A stretch of DNA of 54,237 nucleotides from Bigelowiella natans CCMP2755 (taxonomy: Eukaryota > Cercozoa > Chlorarachniophyceae): the NCBI GenBank assembly GCA_000320545.1, contig ADNK01003260.1:1-54237 (forward strand), written 5' to 3'. A program made the position numbers and the translations under genes. The notes below the pieces were generated by a model that saw only the letters and a list, made by a program, of their open reading frames with translations, was not told where the DNA came from and did no database searches. This document shows positions 39,842 through 51,485 of the stretch, in pieces. Within the stretch, counting starts at the first letter, position 1. Every line of letters starts with the position of its first letter.

Positions 39842-39855
39842 ACATGTCTAGATGT
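39842..39855. repeat. CTAG-core element ACATGTCTAGATGT
   Basis: Identical to 3894-3907, 36 kb away. It starts 83 bp after the ARF-GEF stop codon. Confidence 0.85.
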
Positions 39856-40336
39856 AGAACTTCCATGTTTTTCCTTGCTGCTCCAACCGCATTATTTGTA
39901 TGTGTATCGCATCGCACGCGAAGCCGTCGTCTAGTTGTATAGAGACAGATGCGCCAGCAGAGCACATCGAATAGCTGTGGAATTAGAGCGCACGATCTAG
40001 ATAATTGACATTGATGAATAGTAGATCTATACGATGTCTTATTGTGCTTTGTTTTACATTAGCATCACAATCACTGCGAGCAATAATGCGATACACTGGC
40101 TAGCTGGATCACATTAGCTACGTGCTAGCGTGCTTACCTAGCCACCATAGCATTAGTCATCCACCAGCAGTCGACACCTTCTAGCCTTCTCATTTTTCAT
40201 CATGTAGCCACTATGATTTGTAAGTAAGCAACAAGGGCAATAAATACACTTGTTTCATGATCTAGCCGAATTTTTCCCAATGCAATTTTAGGAGTCTAGA
40301 AATGTTGTATAATCATAACAACTAGACAACACCCAT

Positions 40337-40352
40337 CACATGCTAGCATGTG
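40337..40352. repeat. 16-bp perfect palindrome CACATGCTAGCATGTG
   Basis: Shares the central 14-mer with 22818-22831 and 22868-22883. Located about 285 bp 3' of the MsrA stop on the minus strand. Confidence 0.92.
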
Positions 40353-40382
40353 CGTAGCTTCTGATAATAGAGCTTGAGTCAT

Positions 40383-40407
40383 TTCTACAGGATCCACAAC
40401 TGTAGAA
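40383..40407. repeat. Hairpin with 8-bp perfect stem
   Basis: TTCTACAG and CTGTAGAA flank a 9-base loop, about 230 bp beyond the MsrA stop. It lacks the ATGA / GA quartet flanks of a SECIS element on the minus strand, so I record it only as a hairpin. Confidence 0.7.
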
Positions 40408-40637
40408 TGAACAAATTCAACCCTTCGCACGTAGCAAATAGGAACGAAGCTTGCTAGTTCCTCTGAATGCTTTGTGACTTTCATACGAAGAGCTTCAGAT
40501 ATCTCGATCATTATTGGCTACGCAGTTCGTGCAGGGTTTGTTCAAATTTCGTCTAGAAGTTCTCCGCACTCTTCTGAGACTGATTTTTTTCCTTTCGAAT
40601 GCTATCTGAAAGTAGATGACGAGGTGATGTTTTTAAT

Positions 40638-41495
40638 TTAGACACTAGCAGATTGAGTTCGGTGAACCTTCGCAATTTTTAGGCGGAACTTTTGTTTGTA
40701 TTTCTAGAAAATACATTAGACATCTCTTCCATCATTACTCAATTAGTGCTAACACGAACAACTTACTTGATGATATTCCTCTGCCACATAGAATTCTTTA
40801 AGGGGAGCTACAATGGTCGTCACCTAGTTAAAGTTTGCGTTTCATAAGTAGTAGACTACTTTATTTCGAGGGGTAGCAATTAGTTACCGCTTTATTTTCT
40901 TCCTTCAATTGCTTAATCTACCGTATTATATCATTTCACACGATAAAAAGTGAATCATCTTGATAAGACCTTGTTAAGAAGGATATCTCTTTGCTCCTCA
41001 GACTGGTGCCACGCCCCTGATCTGGAGATGCGATTTAAGTGTGAGGGTGTGACTTTTGCCCTGCGACCGCCACTAGCACAACCTGTACTTGGAGCCAGAT
41101 TTGAGTGCAAAGTCGTGATTAGAAAAAAAGATATCAACCAAATTTCGATAGGATTCCATCGACGGATCAAACGTAACCTATTGGTCGTCCCGTCATGTAT
41201 ATTTCATCATCGCGATATCTATGTCAGAAATTGAAATATTACCTGCACCACCTCCGTATGGTCTGCTAAGGACTTGTAACTAGGATCCTTTTTCTCTCCT
41301 CCCTTATGTTTGCAAACACAGGTCGGCGGAATTCGACAGTCATTTTCTTATTGTTACCGTATAGCCAACCCGCGTAGAGACGACTCCTGGGCGCCTGGAA
41401 GGTGAGAACAGGTCCTCTGCGCCCCAAAATCATCCCATACCGAACGTACATGTGTTGGGAGGTGTTTCTCTCAAGCGGTTGTTATTCTTCTTCAT
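40638..41495 (-). CDS. MSRA: Peptide methionine sulfoxide reductase A, selenocysteine-containing
   Basis: Reduces methionine-S-sulfoxide in oxidised proteins. Exons: 41495-41358, 41302-41243, 41177-41083, 41021-40970, 40823-40767, 40703-40638, all phase-consistent; 155 residues. The family signature TFGMGCFWGAE reads TFGMG-stop-FWGAEDLF here: an in-frame TGA (41432-41430, codon 22) replaces exactly the catalytic cysteine. The rest is intact: GVVSTRVGYTGGEKKDPSYK, SLADHTEVVQVTFDPSMESY, SEEQRDIL and FYVAEEYHQKY. Precise loss of that single residue in an otherwise conserved, spliced gene points to selenocysteine, as known for MsrA of Chlamydomonas and other algae. I found no SECIS element I could fold with confidence. 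The start follows an in-frame TGA. I see no extra C-terminal resolving cysteines. Cytosolic by default; I see no targeting peptide. Confidence 0.92.
41430..41432 (-). other. In-frame TGA, probable selenocysteine codon
   Basis: Replaces the catalytic Cys of the GCFWG motif in MsrA (codon 22 from the ATG at 41495). Neighbouring codons GGA and TTT TGG GGC are conserved. Confidence 0.88.
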
Positions 41496-41807
41496 GCACG
41501 CGTTCCTTCACTCCCCACTCGGAAATAGCAATAAAGACAGATGATGCTGTGACGTTGTTTGGTCGAGTTGGGTGTCGAGGCATCGGGAATCCATCCCATT
41601 TGAGAGCTAACAAGGATGCAACCTGGGAACGTTCTCATGGGTTTTGGCCTGGGTTCTCACATATTTCATCGCCAGTACCCAGTCGCAGATCAAAATTAGA
41701 AACAATTATTGAGCTGGATAGCGTTGTTATTTGCTGCTATATATTTTGTGTTGTCGCTTCGAATAATTTCCCTGTATTTCTTACGCAATTTTGGTAGAGA
41801 ATCCCCC
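41496..41807. other. Divergent spacer between MsrA and the S9 peptidase
   Basis: Compact head-to-head promoter of 312 bp. I see no recognisable motif, repeat or CTAG palindrome. Confidence 0.55.
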
Positions 41808-44800
41808 ATGTCGGGCCAACTCGCCCTCCTCCTCCTCGCCCCCTTCCTAATCACCGTCCCAGGTGCTCATGCTTTCAAATCAGCATCAAAAAGCCTCGAT
41901 TCATATCTAGGCTTCCCTGCACGTTCGCATCTCATAGGATGTGAAAATGATGGTCCGGTGCAGGCCATCGCGTGGGCGCAAGTGACTCGTGGAACACCGA
42001 GCGTGTGGTACTCTGTAGCGACGAGAAAGCGAGACGGCACTGATCATGGATTTAGCAAGCCCCTCATGATCGCAAATATAAGTGGAGATGCGGGTATGAG
42101 CGTGATGGGTCTTACTTTTGCCAGTAAAGATTGCGGTGATCTCCTGGTGACGTTCGGTCCGACTGCAGCTGCTAATCCTAATTCCGAGACCTGCGTTCCA
42201 AAGCCTTATGCCACGTACTTTGTTCAAGCAAATAAACCGGGGGAAATGATCAAGATTATTGATCTTGATGAGCTTCCTCAAGATGTGAATGTTGAGGCAG
42301 GAACACTGGATTACGTCGTAGATCATGGGTCCTATATAGTACATATTTGTAGTGTGATGACCTTTCTGAAATAAAGCTGTTATCATCATCCTCGTCGTCA
42401 TCATCATCAAAATCTTTATCAATTTTAATTGCTATTAATGTCATGATCACTATCATCTTTATTGTTCTCGTCAGTATAAGTAGTTGCAGCTGTGTAGCAC
42501 TAGAAGCTACGATAATGCTGTTGTTAACACATGCATGCATGTATGTATGTATATCACTCGAATTGCACTTCAAACACTCACTCACCACCACCACCCCTCA
42601 TTGCTTTGACAGTCCTGTAAGTTTCAACGGCAACGTTGGCCACATCGCGTCTGCCTCGCTCTTTCAAATAACAAAAAAACGGGTCAGCGGCGCTACGAAA
42701 CTGCTGAGCGTGAAGCAAGGCACAATTCGTGAGCTGGCGTGGTCTCCAGACGGCAGATGCCTTGCTTTCAGCAACAACAGGGGTACCCACGGCTTTATAG
42801 GGATCTGGAATCGCGATGATACAGAGATCACCTGGGTTGCTCCGAGTGTGGACACCGATATCTCCCCGGTCCCTTTGTATATCCACGTCGTCATTGGATT
42901 GTTGTTAGTGAATTTCGCGTTGTTTTCTCACCATCATTCCACTCGCGTTGATTTTTTAATTATTCGCGTCCATCCCTTTTGGCATCATCTAGGCGTTGCA
43001 ATTTTGGTGATTTTTCTCGTTTTTTTTTGTCGGGAAGGTATGGTCCAGCGATGGAAGCCAACTCGCATGGATACGTACGCTTGGGTCACAGAATGAATAT
43101 GACAGAGGTCAGTTACGTGTATTTGCCACTGCTCTATACATGATTTATGCATTTCCCAGTGGTTTGCACGGCTTTCCCACCTTTTCCTCCATACTCAGGG
43201 GAGATGGCAAAGGGCATAGATTTCTACCACACACGCACGCACCACACATGTTCCGATTTGTACACTCCCCGAGTCGTTCGGTTTCAGGCTGATAATACCA
43301 CAACCTTGACGACTCATAGGTCTCGGAGGGCAACGAGGTCCATCGTTTGAGGTATGGGTGGCTTCAATAAGCTCCTCTTCTTCTAATGGTGTGACAGGGC
43401 GCCGAGTCGTGAAATCGGCACGAAGAGTCTTCTCCGAATCAAAGTACGGTCTTGCTGACGACGGATCGGGTTATGGCAGCAGGCCGTTGCTGTGGGTCAA
43501 CAGTCACACACTTGTTGTTGGAAGTGAGGCCCACAGCGGTAGTGGTGGCAAACCTACTGAGAGCGACGGCTGGCTACATCCTGTCGCCATCGACCTGCGG
43601 CAGGACGCGGATGGTGGTCACGTGAGAGATCTCACCCCCGGCGCATTTGAGGTCAAACACTGGGTGTTGGGTCACCATGATGGAATGCTATATGTTGTCC
43701 ACAATGGAAGGGTCCGTGACGTCGCTGCGAAAGAAGAAGAAGAAGAAGAAGAAGAAGGCCTGCTCGAGACCCGCACGGTCTCGCGTATCGACCCAAGCAA
43801 TTCCTCCGATGTGTTACGCGTCATCGCTGCTGGGGGGGAACACGTAATCAATGGGATGTCAAACAGCGGCTCTGGCATTGTCCCTCTCAAGGGCATGATT
43901 GCGTACTTCTCCGCGGGTGTAGATCGCCCAGCTTCCGTTGCTGTGAGGAGGGCGGCTACTGCTGACGACGACGACGACAACGACGAAAATAGCAAGGACA
44001 ACGCAGCTTTCGGGCCTGAAGTCATCATCTCTGACCAGTCGTTCAGGCTCCCTAGCTTTGTTACTCCGAGAACACTGCGGTTTCCAAGTGAGGACGGGGC
44101 CTACATGCTTAGTGCACAGCTGTTTCTACCGCCCCAGGACAGCAAGTCTAAAAGCAACCACAGCGACGAGACTTCTGCTGATGCTGCAGCTGCTGCTGCG
44201 GTTCCTGGTGTGCTTTTTACTCACGGCGGCTCGCAGCGACAAATGTTTAGCGCATTTCACTTCTCCCCCGCCTACGCGGCGCTTTATGCGCTCAACCAGT
44301 ACCTTGCCTGCGAACTAGGGATGGCCATTCTCTCGGTCAACTACCGCAGCGGCATCGGTTACGGACATGATTTCCGCGTATGCAAGTCGTGTATGTGGAA
44401 GGGCGCTGCGGAGTATGGCGACGTGCGGGCCGCGGGGGCGCTCCTTGCGTCACTGAAGCAAGTGGACGGCTCTAAGATCGGCCTATATGGCCTCTCGTAC
44501 GGTGGGTTGAACACGATGCAGGGGCTGGTGCGAGACCCTGATCTCTTCAAGGCTGGGGTGGCTAATGCGCCAGTCTTCAACTGGATCTCCCAGGCACGGC
44601 GGGACGGCGCAAAATACGTAGACGTGCAGCCACAGTACAGGAGAGGATTCCACGCTCTGGAGACAGGACCACTTTCCGATGAGGCTAGCCCTGAGTGGCT
44701 GCAGCGCGCACTGGAAAACCAAGCAGAGGCTTATAAGAGTTCTCCTGCCTCTTTGATTCAAAACCTAAAGGGCCAGCTGCTCGTTATTCAGGGCGATGCA

Positions 44801-44986
44801 GATGATGAAGTCGCCTTCAGCGAAAGCATTGGGATCGTTCGAGCCCTGCGCAAAGCGGGATTGGGCCGATATGTGCAGACTTTGGTGTTTCCCGACGAAA
44901 CTCATGGCCTGGCTAAGTACAAATCCCAGCTTCAAGCTGCTGAAGCTACCGCAAGCTTTCTGCTGGAAACCCTTAATGCTTCTTAG
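41808..44986 (+). CDS. Secreted S9-family serine peptidase (prolyl oligopeptidase fold)
   Basis: Alpha/beta-hydrolase peptidase with an N-terminal beta-propeller, of the acylaminoacyl/dipeptidyl peptidase type. Exons: 41808-42328, 42613-42868, 43038-43107, 43320-44986; phases 2, 0 and 1 match, giving 837 residues. A signal peptide starts the protein (MSGQLALLLLAPFLITVPGA), so it is secreted or enters the ER. Propeller blades show LAWSPDGRCLAFS, VWSSDGSQLAWIR and GGQRGPSFEVWVAS. The catalytic domain has the nucleophile in GLYGLSYGGLNT (about residue 672), the acid in IQGDADDEVAF (about 773) and the histidine in PDETHGL (about 809). An acidic [11 protein letters not shown] run is encoded by a GAA repeat. 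Upstream in-frame ATGs at 41709 would add a hydrophobic leader; I prefer 41808. Exact substrate class cannot be told from sequence. Confidence 0.92.
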
Positions 44987-45260
44987 TAAAGAAAACAAAT
45001 ATCAATGCCTCATAGTGGTACGATGTGCATTGGATTTGATCGCACAGCGGGTATATAGCAGGGACAAATTTGACTTTCATCAGTCTATGTAGCACAAGTT
45101 AATAGGCTAGTAGGGTGCATATGGGTCGCAAATTATGGTAATTGCATAAACATGTCCTAGCTCATTTCATTCATTAAAAAAGTACAGCATACGTCTAAAA
45201 CCATGGGCTTTTTACTTCAGCGCAAACACCGTTCTAATGGATGTTGCGTCTCGACGTGCG

Positions 45261-45272
45261 CATGTCTAGATG
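45261..45272. repeat. CTAG-core element CATGTCTAGATG
   Basis: The same 12-mer is inside the elements at 3894 and 39842. Here it lies 275 bp after the S9 peptidase stop. Confidence 0.8.
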
Positions 45273-45694
45273 CATGTTAATACGTGATGAGCAACAATGC
45301 TCGTCGTAGTTTTTTTTATCTGCTATTTATGTCAGCGTCTATCTAGGCGTTTTCATGTCACAGTCATCCTAATTAGCTGTCAAAAATGATGATGTTGTGA
45401 GCACATTTGCAGCGCATATGCGTCTGTGCGCTGCTTGTTACTAGATTTGCCGGGCTACTCATTTGTGCCTTTTGCTGCGAAGAATGCCACATGACTGTCG
45501 TTTTATTAGCAGAGCATTTTTTAATTTAGTCTTACTGATGACCCCTTCGACATGCATGCTTTGTGTCTGTAGGTGTAAAGATGTATATCTCTATCTAGAT
45601 ATTCAGATATAGCATTCCAGCCAATTCTAAAATTACGACTGGCGGCTCATTTGAGTCTAAAAGTTAGCTTCTCTAACGTCGCAAGACATACACG

Positions 45695-45699
45695 CCACA

Positions 45700-45751
<52 letters not shown>

Positions 45752-45755
45752 GAGA
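45695..45755. repeat. (AC)n(AG)n compound microsatellite
   Basis: Simple repeat just beyond the 3' end of the JmjC-like gene. Confidence 0.95.
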
Positions 45756-45786
45756 CACTTTGTGTAATAATAGCTGTTGCAGGTTT

Positions 45787-46561
45787 TCACGCCTCGCACA
45801 ACACCAAATATCCATTGAAAACCAGAAGCGCCAGGAACCTCAAGAAGACATCTTGAAAACGATGAAAACTGGCTTGATCATGCGAACAGGCGGCTGTAGC
45901 TTTGACTACCTTCTGCCGTACCCAATCGACGTTGACCTTTTATTATTGCAGGTATTAAACAAAAATAGTAAGATCAAATGATAGAGGGTTATTTCTGCGG
46001 TTTCTGCTCTCCCTGTTTCCGCTGTCATCACACCTTTTGAAAGGCAGGCTGGCAGCTTAAGAACATTGCCGCAGCGTGTAACTCAACAGGGATCGATACG
46101 TTTACCTGAGGAGGCCAAAGCACGGATGAAATACGAATGGGAAAACGAATATGGGAGGAGGGGAAGGAGAAGGGGAGAACACGCTTTTAGTCTTACATCG
46201 TGGGGCTTTAATCTGTGCTGTCACTACTCTATCTAACGCATTTGAGTTGTATGTTTTCACGAGTACAAACACTATCACCTTAAAATCGCTTCTAAAAGCT
46301 GGGCGGATCCCACTGACGGTGCGCACGGTAAACATCGACATCTTCTGCACACCTTCTCTGTGCTTTATCTTCACGTCCTTGTGCCCTACATCGTACACAT
46401 CGAGAATATCTAATATCACATACCGAGAGAAATGTTTAGTTGCCCTGAAAATAGCATATAAAGTCTTGGCCATAACCATATATCATTCCACCACCGCTGC
46501 AACTACTATATCATATACAAGCACGCGCGCGCGCGCGCGCACACACACACACACACACACA

Positions 46562-46601
<40 letters not shown>

Positions 46602-48037
46602 GCATATAACAGTCGTAGCTCGACGGCCACTATCATCATCATTATCATCATCATCACGATATTCACCTCCTACTACCAATAAATGCCATCGTCACAAGAG
46701 GGTTTCGTTGTAACAGCCCGGACATGAGAGATGGTACTGATGGTGATGAGGAGGAAGGGGATAGTACAGAGGATCCTGCATCCTTCCCTTTATCATTATC
46801 ATTATCATCATCCTCATTCTTTACATCCGCTTGTCGGCGCCGCTGCGTCTTTCCATTTTCTCCTTTTATCCCCCCCCCCCCAAACTCTTCGCTTGTTGGC
46901 CCTTTTGGCGGATTCAGGTGCTTCCAAACGGACTTTTCAACTCTCTCAAGCTGAAATGCCGCAGCCGACGCGCCGCCCCGTCTCGTCTAAAAAAAGCGAT
47001 GAAGGGCTAAATATAACTGACAGGTATTTTTATCTCCTTCTCCATGCACTAATCCTCTCCTCGCTCAAACTCGTCGTAACACTGAATCAAGAGGAAAAGT
47101 AATTACTACCCTCTTTCCCGTTGTCCCCCTCCCTTCTGTCACCTCCTCCACTTCTTCTTCTTCTTCTTCTGGGTCCTTAAAGAGTGTGAGCCACTTGCAG
47201 CGATTCTCCAGTAAGATAGCAGGAAACAAGAAGTGTGCGGTCGTGAGTGCTGAGACTGCCTGCTTAAAACCCTCGAGCATCTCGGTGAAACAACCGCCAA
47301 ATTTCTTCTTTCTATGCTCGTCGCAGCGCCCATCATCATCAGCAGCAGTAGCTGGGTTGGAAGAGCTAGAAGAATGAACAGTAGCAGCAGTAGTAGCATT
47401 GGTTGCGCTTTTGTAGTCATCATCGTTACTGAAAGGACTTGTCTGAATTCGTTTCCTCCACCTTCGTATGTGGTTGTTGGTGTTTGTTGTTGATGATGAA
47501 GAAGACGATGATGACGATGATTACGATGATGTACAAAACAACGCCATCAAGCCATGTAAATCACCAAGACGTTCATCATCCTGCCACTGCTACATCTGCT
47601 ATTTTACATTACCATTCGCTCCCCCCCCCCCTCCCTCACTCACTGACTCACTTGTCGTCGTAGCTCATAATAAAACCCCCAAGCCTGGAAGTGAGCAAGT
47701 CTCCCCAACGACCTTCGTGGGTAGGTGATGCGGATATCAGCATGAATTAATGGTTGAATGGATGTATAAAGACGCCAAAAGACAAATATCCCACATGATG
47801 ATACACGCGGAAGGAGGAGGAGGAGGAGGAACACACTTGCTTTGTCGTGAGAAGGTGTTGTTGCTACTTCTTAGAAAAAAAAAGGTTATCCTCGGCGTTT
47901 CTCTTAGAGAAATCATCATCATCATCATCATCGTCGTCGTCGTCATCATCATCACCACCGACTACCTGAATCTAGCGAGAAGTAAGCGAAAGACATTCCT
48001 CTGAGTCGTCGGGATTAATAGCCTCGACCTTCGTTTG

Positions 48038-48074
<37 letters not shown>

Positions 48075-48476
48075 CAGTAGTAGTAGCAGTAGTAGCAGTA
48101 GTAGCAGTTGTTATTGTTGTTGGTATCGAGGGAAGGATGAAAAGCAAGAGGAAATAGCGGAGAGAATAAGATGATGATGATGATGATTATTATGATGATG
48201 GTGGTGGTGGTGGGGAGAAGAAGGAGCAAAGCACCTTGTGCCACCAGCCAGCAGGCACGTATGCAATAGAGCTACAATGATGAAGAAGATGATGAGGACG
48301 ACGATAAGTAACATGGTAAGATGGTACATTTCACACTGGAAATATGCAAGGAAAAAGGAAATTAGGGAGAAAAAGAGGAAGATAGGGAGGAGAGGAGGAG
48401 GAGGAGACGAGGTTCCATGATCGTGCTGCTGCATTATTAGCGCTGTCTTTCCTACTTCCTCTGTCTATCTAGCTAG

Positions 48477-48519
<43 letters not shown>

Positions 48520-48936
48520 AGGCACCCTGGTCTCAGTGTGAAAGAGAATCTTTGCGACGATGATGGTGATGATGGGGAGCTGGACGAGGGGGGGGGAGAT
48601 TGGGGAGACGTTAGATGACCGTCGTGATAACCTTGATGAACCTAAGTTGAAGCAGCAGCATAAGGATGAGAAAGAAGTAGAGCAGATGATGGTGATGATG
48701 ATGATGAAGTACACACAAATCATTATGATTACAGTCTCCTCTATTTATCTTCCATTTCTCCTCTCCGTTTTTAAACTACCCACTGCTACTACTTGTTTTA
48801 AAACCACTTTGCGACCAATTGCAGAGGTTAGAACACCGAATCATGCTTTCGCACTCGGAATTTATATGTGTGGGGGGGGGGAGGTGGAGGCGACTTTGGC
48901 TACTTCACACAGTCATGAAATTTTACTCTTTATAAA

Positions 48937-49008
<72 letters not shown>

Positions 49009-49772
49009 GCAAGGCGTCATCTCTTTTTCGCTACCGCAAGGTTTGTGTGATGGGCCTTGATATTGACTGATTTGGGGTGCAGATTGGAGAGAGGGTTGTG
49101 GATTCCGCTGGACTCCACCTGACCACATCGCCAGCAGAACAAATAATTAGTAAATATCGGCGTATTATTTGCCTTCGCTGCTACTGTGTGGAAACACTAC
49201 TAATAGTAGTAGCTTCTTCAACGCGAGGAGGGGAGAAGTTATAGAAGTGGTGGTACTGCCGTACCGTCCAGAGCTTCTGGCCTTTAAGCTGAATGGTGAA
49301 GTTATGCTGACCATCAAAGTGCCATGGAGTGCTGTGCATACCCCGGACAGCGAATATCTTTTCCAAGAGAAACAGAAGGGGAGGGGGTGGGAGGGGGGGG
49401 GGTTGTTGGAAAAAAGAGGTCAATCAAGGCTGCGACAGTAAGAACAACTAGATAATCGTAACGCACTTCAAGGAAAAGCAAATGATAATTGATCTCATTG
49501 CACCTACTGCTACTACTACTACTACTACTACTACTGCTGCTGCAAATATACTATCAACACCATCACTACTACAACCTCTAAATCCCCTCCAAAGAAATTG
49601 TTGTCCTCATCATCATCCTCGTCGATGGCAGCAGCAGCAGCAGGATCTAACTTCATACCGAAGTTGAAGTGTAATTCCTCACACAGCCGACGTACCCACT
49701 TTTTTTGAAGCTGAGTAGTGAGTAGTGAGTAGTGAGTAGTGAGTAGTGAGTAGTAGTACTTAGTCTAGCAGC

Positions 49773-49804
<32 letters not shown>

Positions 49805-50542
49805 GTGTACCAAGCTCTTTCTAACAGCAGCATTCTCTTTCGATCTCAGAGTTGTTGTGTATTATTCCTTTTTCTTCTTCTTCTTCTTTCATTACTCTCA
49901 TCTTAGACAGAGGAAAACGAAAGCTACTCAACCTCTTCTGAAGGATTAAAATAGAGAGAATGTCCCGCAGAGAAGCAGCTCCATCCCACCTGTGTTGCCG
50001 CGGCATGGAGACACAATTAAATACTAGCAACAGCAGCAACATATATTGATATGTTTCGTCTCGCGAATATGGATGATTTTGTCGGCGTAATATCTCAGGG
50101 GCAAAAATTATCGATGTTTTGATTCATGCTACTGCTTCACGTTCTAGCAATATGAATGGTGTCTCATCATCATGGTCATCATCATCATCGTCAGCAGCAG
50201 CAGCAAAACCACGTACTTGCGGATTTGCCGAGAGATATTGCATCTCTCCATCCAAGTTTTTCATCCAAACGACGACCTTGACTGACTGTCGTTATTCGGT
50301 GTGGGAGGGGTAGGTCCAGGGGTTTTAAAATGAGGACAAGTGGCAACATCGTGATCATCATCATCATCACGATAAAGATGACGACGGCGATACCGTTGTT
50401 ATTGCTCTCTCTTCTTCGTTGTACTTGATTCAATACGCAACGAGTTGCTGATCATACCTCAGACAGCATGCGCTTCACGTTAAAGTCGAAGAAGTCCTCC
50501 TTAAGACTTAAGAGACGAGAGCCACTGCCTGTGGTGATGAAT

Positions 50543-50575
<33 letters not shown>

Positions 50576-51452
50576 TTCGTTAACAAGCAAAATTTGGCTC
50601 CGCAAAGTAGTATGTGCAATATTTTCCTCCAAATGACGAGGATGCAGTACTAGAAGCAGCAGCGGTAGCATTCTACTCACCATGTACCACAAAGGCCTTC
50701 TTATCAAATATCTGCGACAAAAACGAACGACATCCGACCGGCCATGCGTACGATTCCAAACCTCAAATAGCGTTGACCAAGAGGAATAGGGAGGAGGAGG
50801 AAGAGGAGAAGGAAGGGGGTAAAGGAGTAGTAGCATCATTAGCACAATAGCTAACAAACAACGAACATATATTCAATTAATTCTGTCGTTTTGATAGAAC
50901 GGTTATACTCTCCTCGTCATGATCATCATGATGATCATCATCATCATCTAAACAACATTGTTGTTGGCCTTATATTACAATCTTAATATTATTACCAGGC
51001 TCAAGAACTAGTGGATCCATCCGCGTTGTAGCATTTGGAAGAGGAGTATTCATGACTGCCTCTTTCGTAGTATGATGTCCCCCTCCCTTATGCTCCACAC
51101 TCCACCCCTTCGTCTCCATAGTAGCGGGGACTGTTATCGATGGAGGAGACCCCTTTCTTCGGTCAAAAACAATGTCGTACGCATAGAACTGGGATGAGTT
51201 TCCACCATGGCTACAATACGACGGCTTTAAGAGACGGACGAGAGAAGAGGGGACTCGAAATGGAGGGGAGCAAGTTGGGGCCTTTATGGCATTTTCCCCT
51301 CTGCTGCTGTTGTTGGTAACACTGTGGTCAGTGAGATTTCTACAGCGGTGTCGGCGCACGACGAGGGTGTATCTATTGCTGCAAAGCCAGTCAATTTCAA
51401 GCACCTCCCCTTGCTTGACAAGTCCGGGAAAGCTGAGTGGTGACGATGACAG

Positions 51453-51485
<33 letters not shown>

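Larger units (their letters stand above)
39759..40637. other. Convergent spacer with CTAG palindromes
   Basis: Tail-to-tail spacer of 0.9 kb between the ARF-GEF and MsrA. It holds ACATGTCTAGATGT at 39842-39855, a perfect 16-bp palindrome at 40337-40352, many other CTAG words between 39960 and 40150, and a perfect 8-bp-stem hairpin at 40383-40407. A 71-codon minus-strand frame (40511-40296) crosses the hairpin and the palindrome; I do not call it a gene. Any MsrA SECIS element should lie here. Confidence 0.7.
44987..45786. other. Convergent spacer with CTAG-core elements
   Basis: Tail-to-tail spacer of 0.8 kb between the S9 peptidase and the JmjC-like gene, non-coding. It holds CATGTCTAGATG at 45261-45272 and TATCTAGATATTCAGATATA near 45593-45612. 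CTAG density is lower than in the other four such spacers. The (AC)n(AG)n tract at 45695-45755 abuts the downstream gene's 3' end. Confidence 0.65.

Noticed and set aside
40296-40511. 71-codon minus-strand frame 3' of MsrA
   Set aside because: No family similarity, crosses a hairpin and the 16-bp palindrome, and lies in the expected MsrA 3' UTR. Kept only as a note.
41430-41432. MsrA as a pseudogene broken by a nonsense codon
   Set aside because: The TGA falls precisely on the residue known to be selenocysteine in other MsrAs, and all other exons, splice sites and motifs are intact.
41266-41451. Minus-strand frame of 61 codons starting within MsrA exon 1 and reading through its first intron
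   Set aside because: It is a different frame of MsrA exon 1 that reads through intron 1; it lacks the FWGAE motif.
41402-41797. Plus-strand frame across the MsrA first exon and the divergent promoter
   Set aside because: The minus strand encodes an unmistakable MsrA signature with proper splicing; the plus frame is a shadow.
43147-43319. Extra exon in the S9 peptidase (43195-43317)
   Set aside because: Phase and family similarity favour joining 43107 directly to 43320, restoring the GGQRGPSFEVWV motif.
45760-45981. Plus-strand frame (FSRLAQHQISIENQ...)
   Set aside because: The opposite strand gives a chain of phase-0 exons continuing the JmjC-like C-terminus to a stop at 45787. Not fully certain.
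49712-49803. Short-unit direct repeats as a CRISPR array
   Set aside because: Units of 3-7 bp with no spacers, in a eukaryotic intron-bearing locus.
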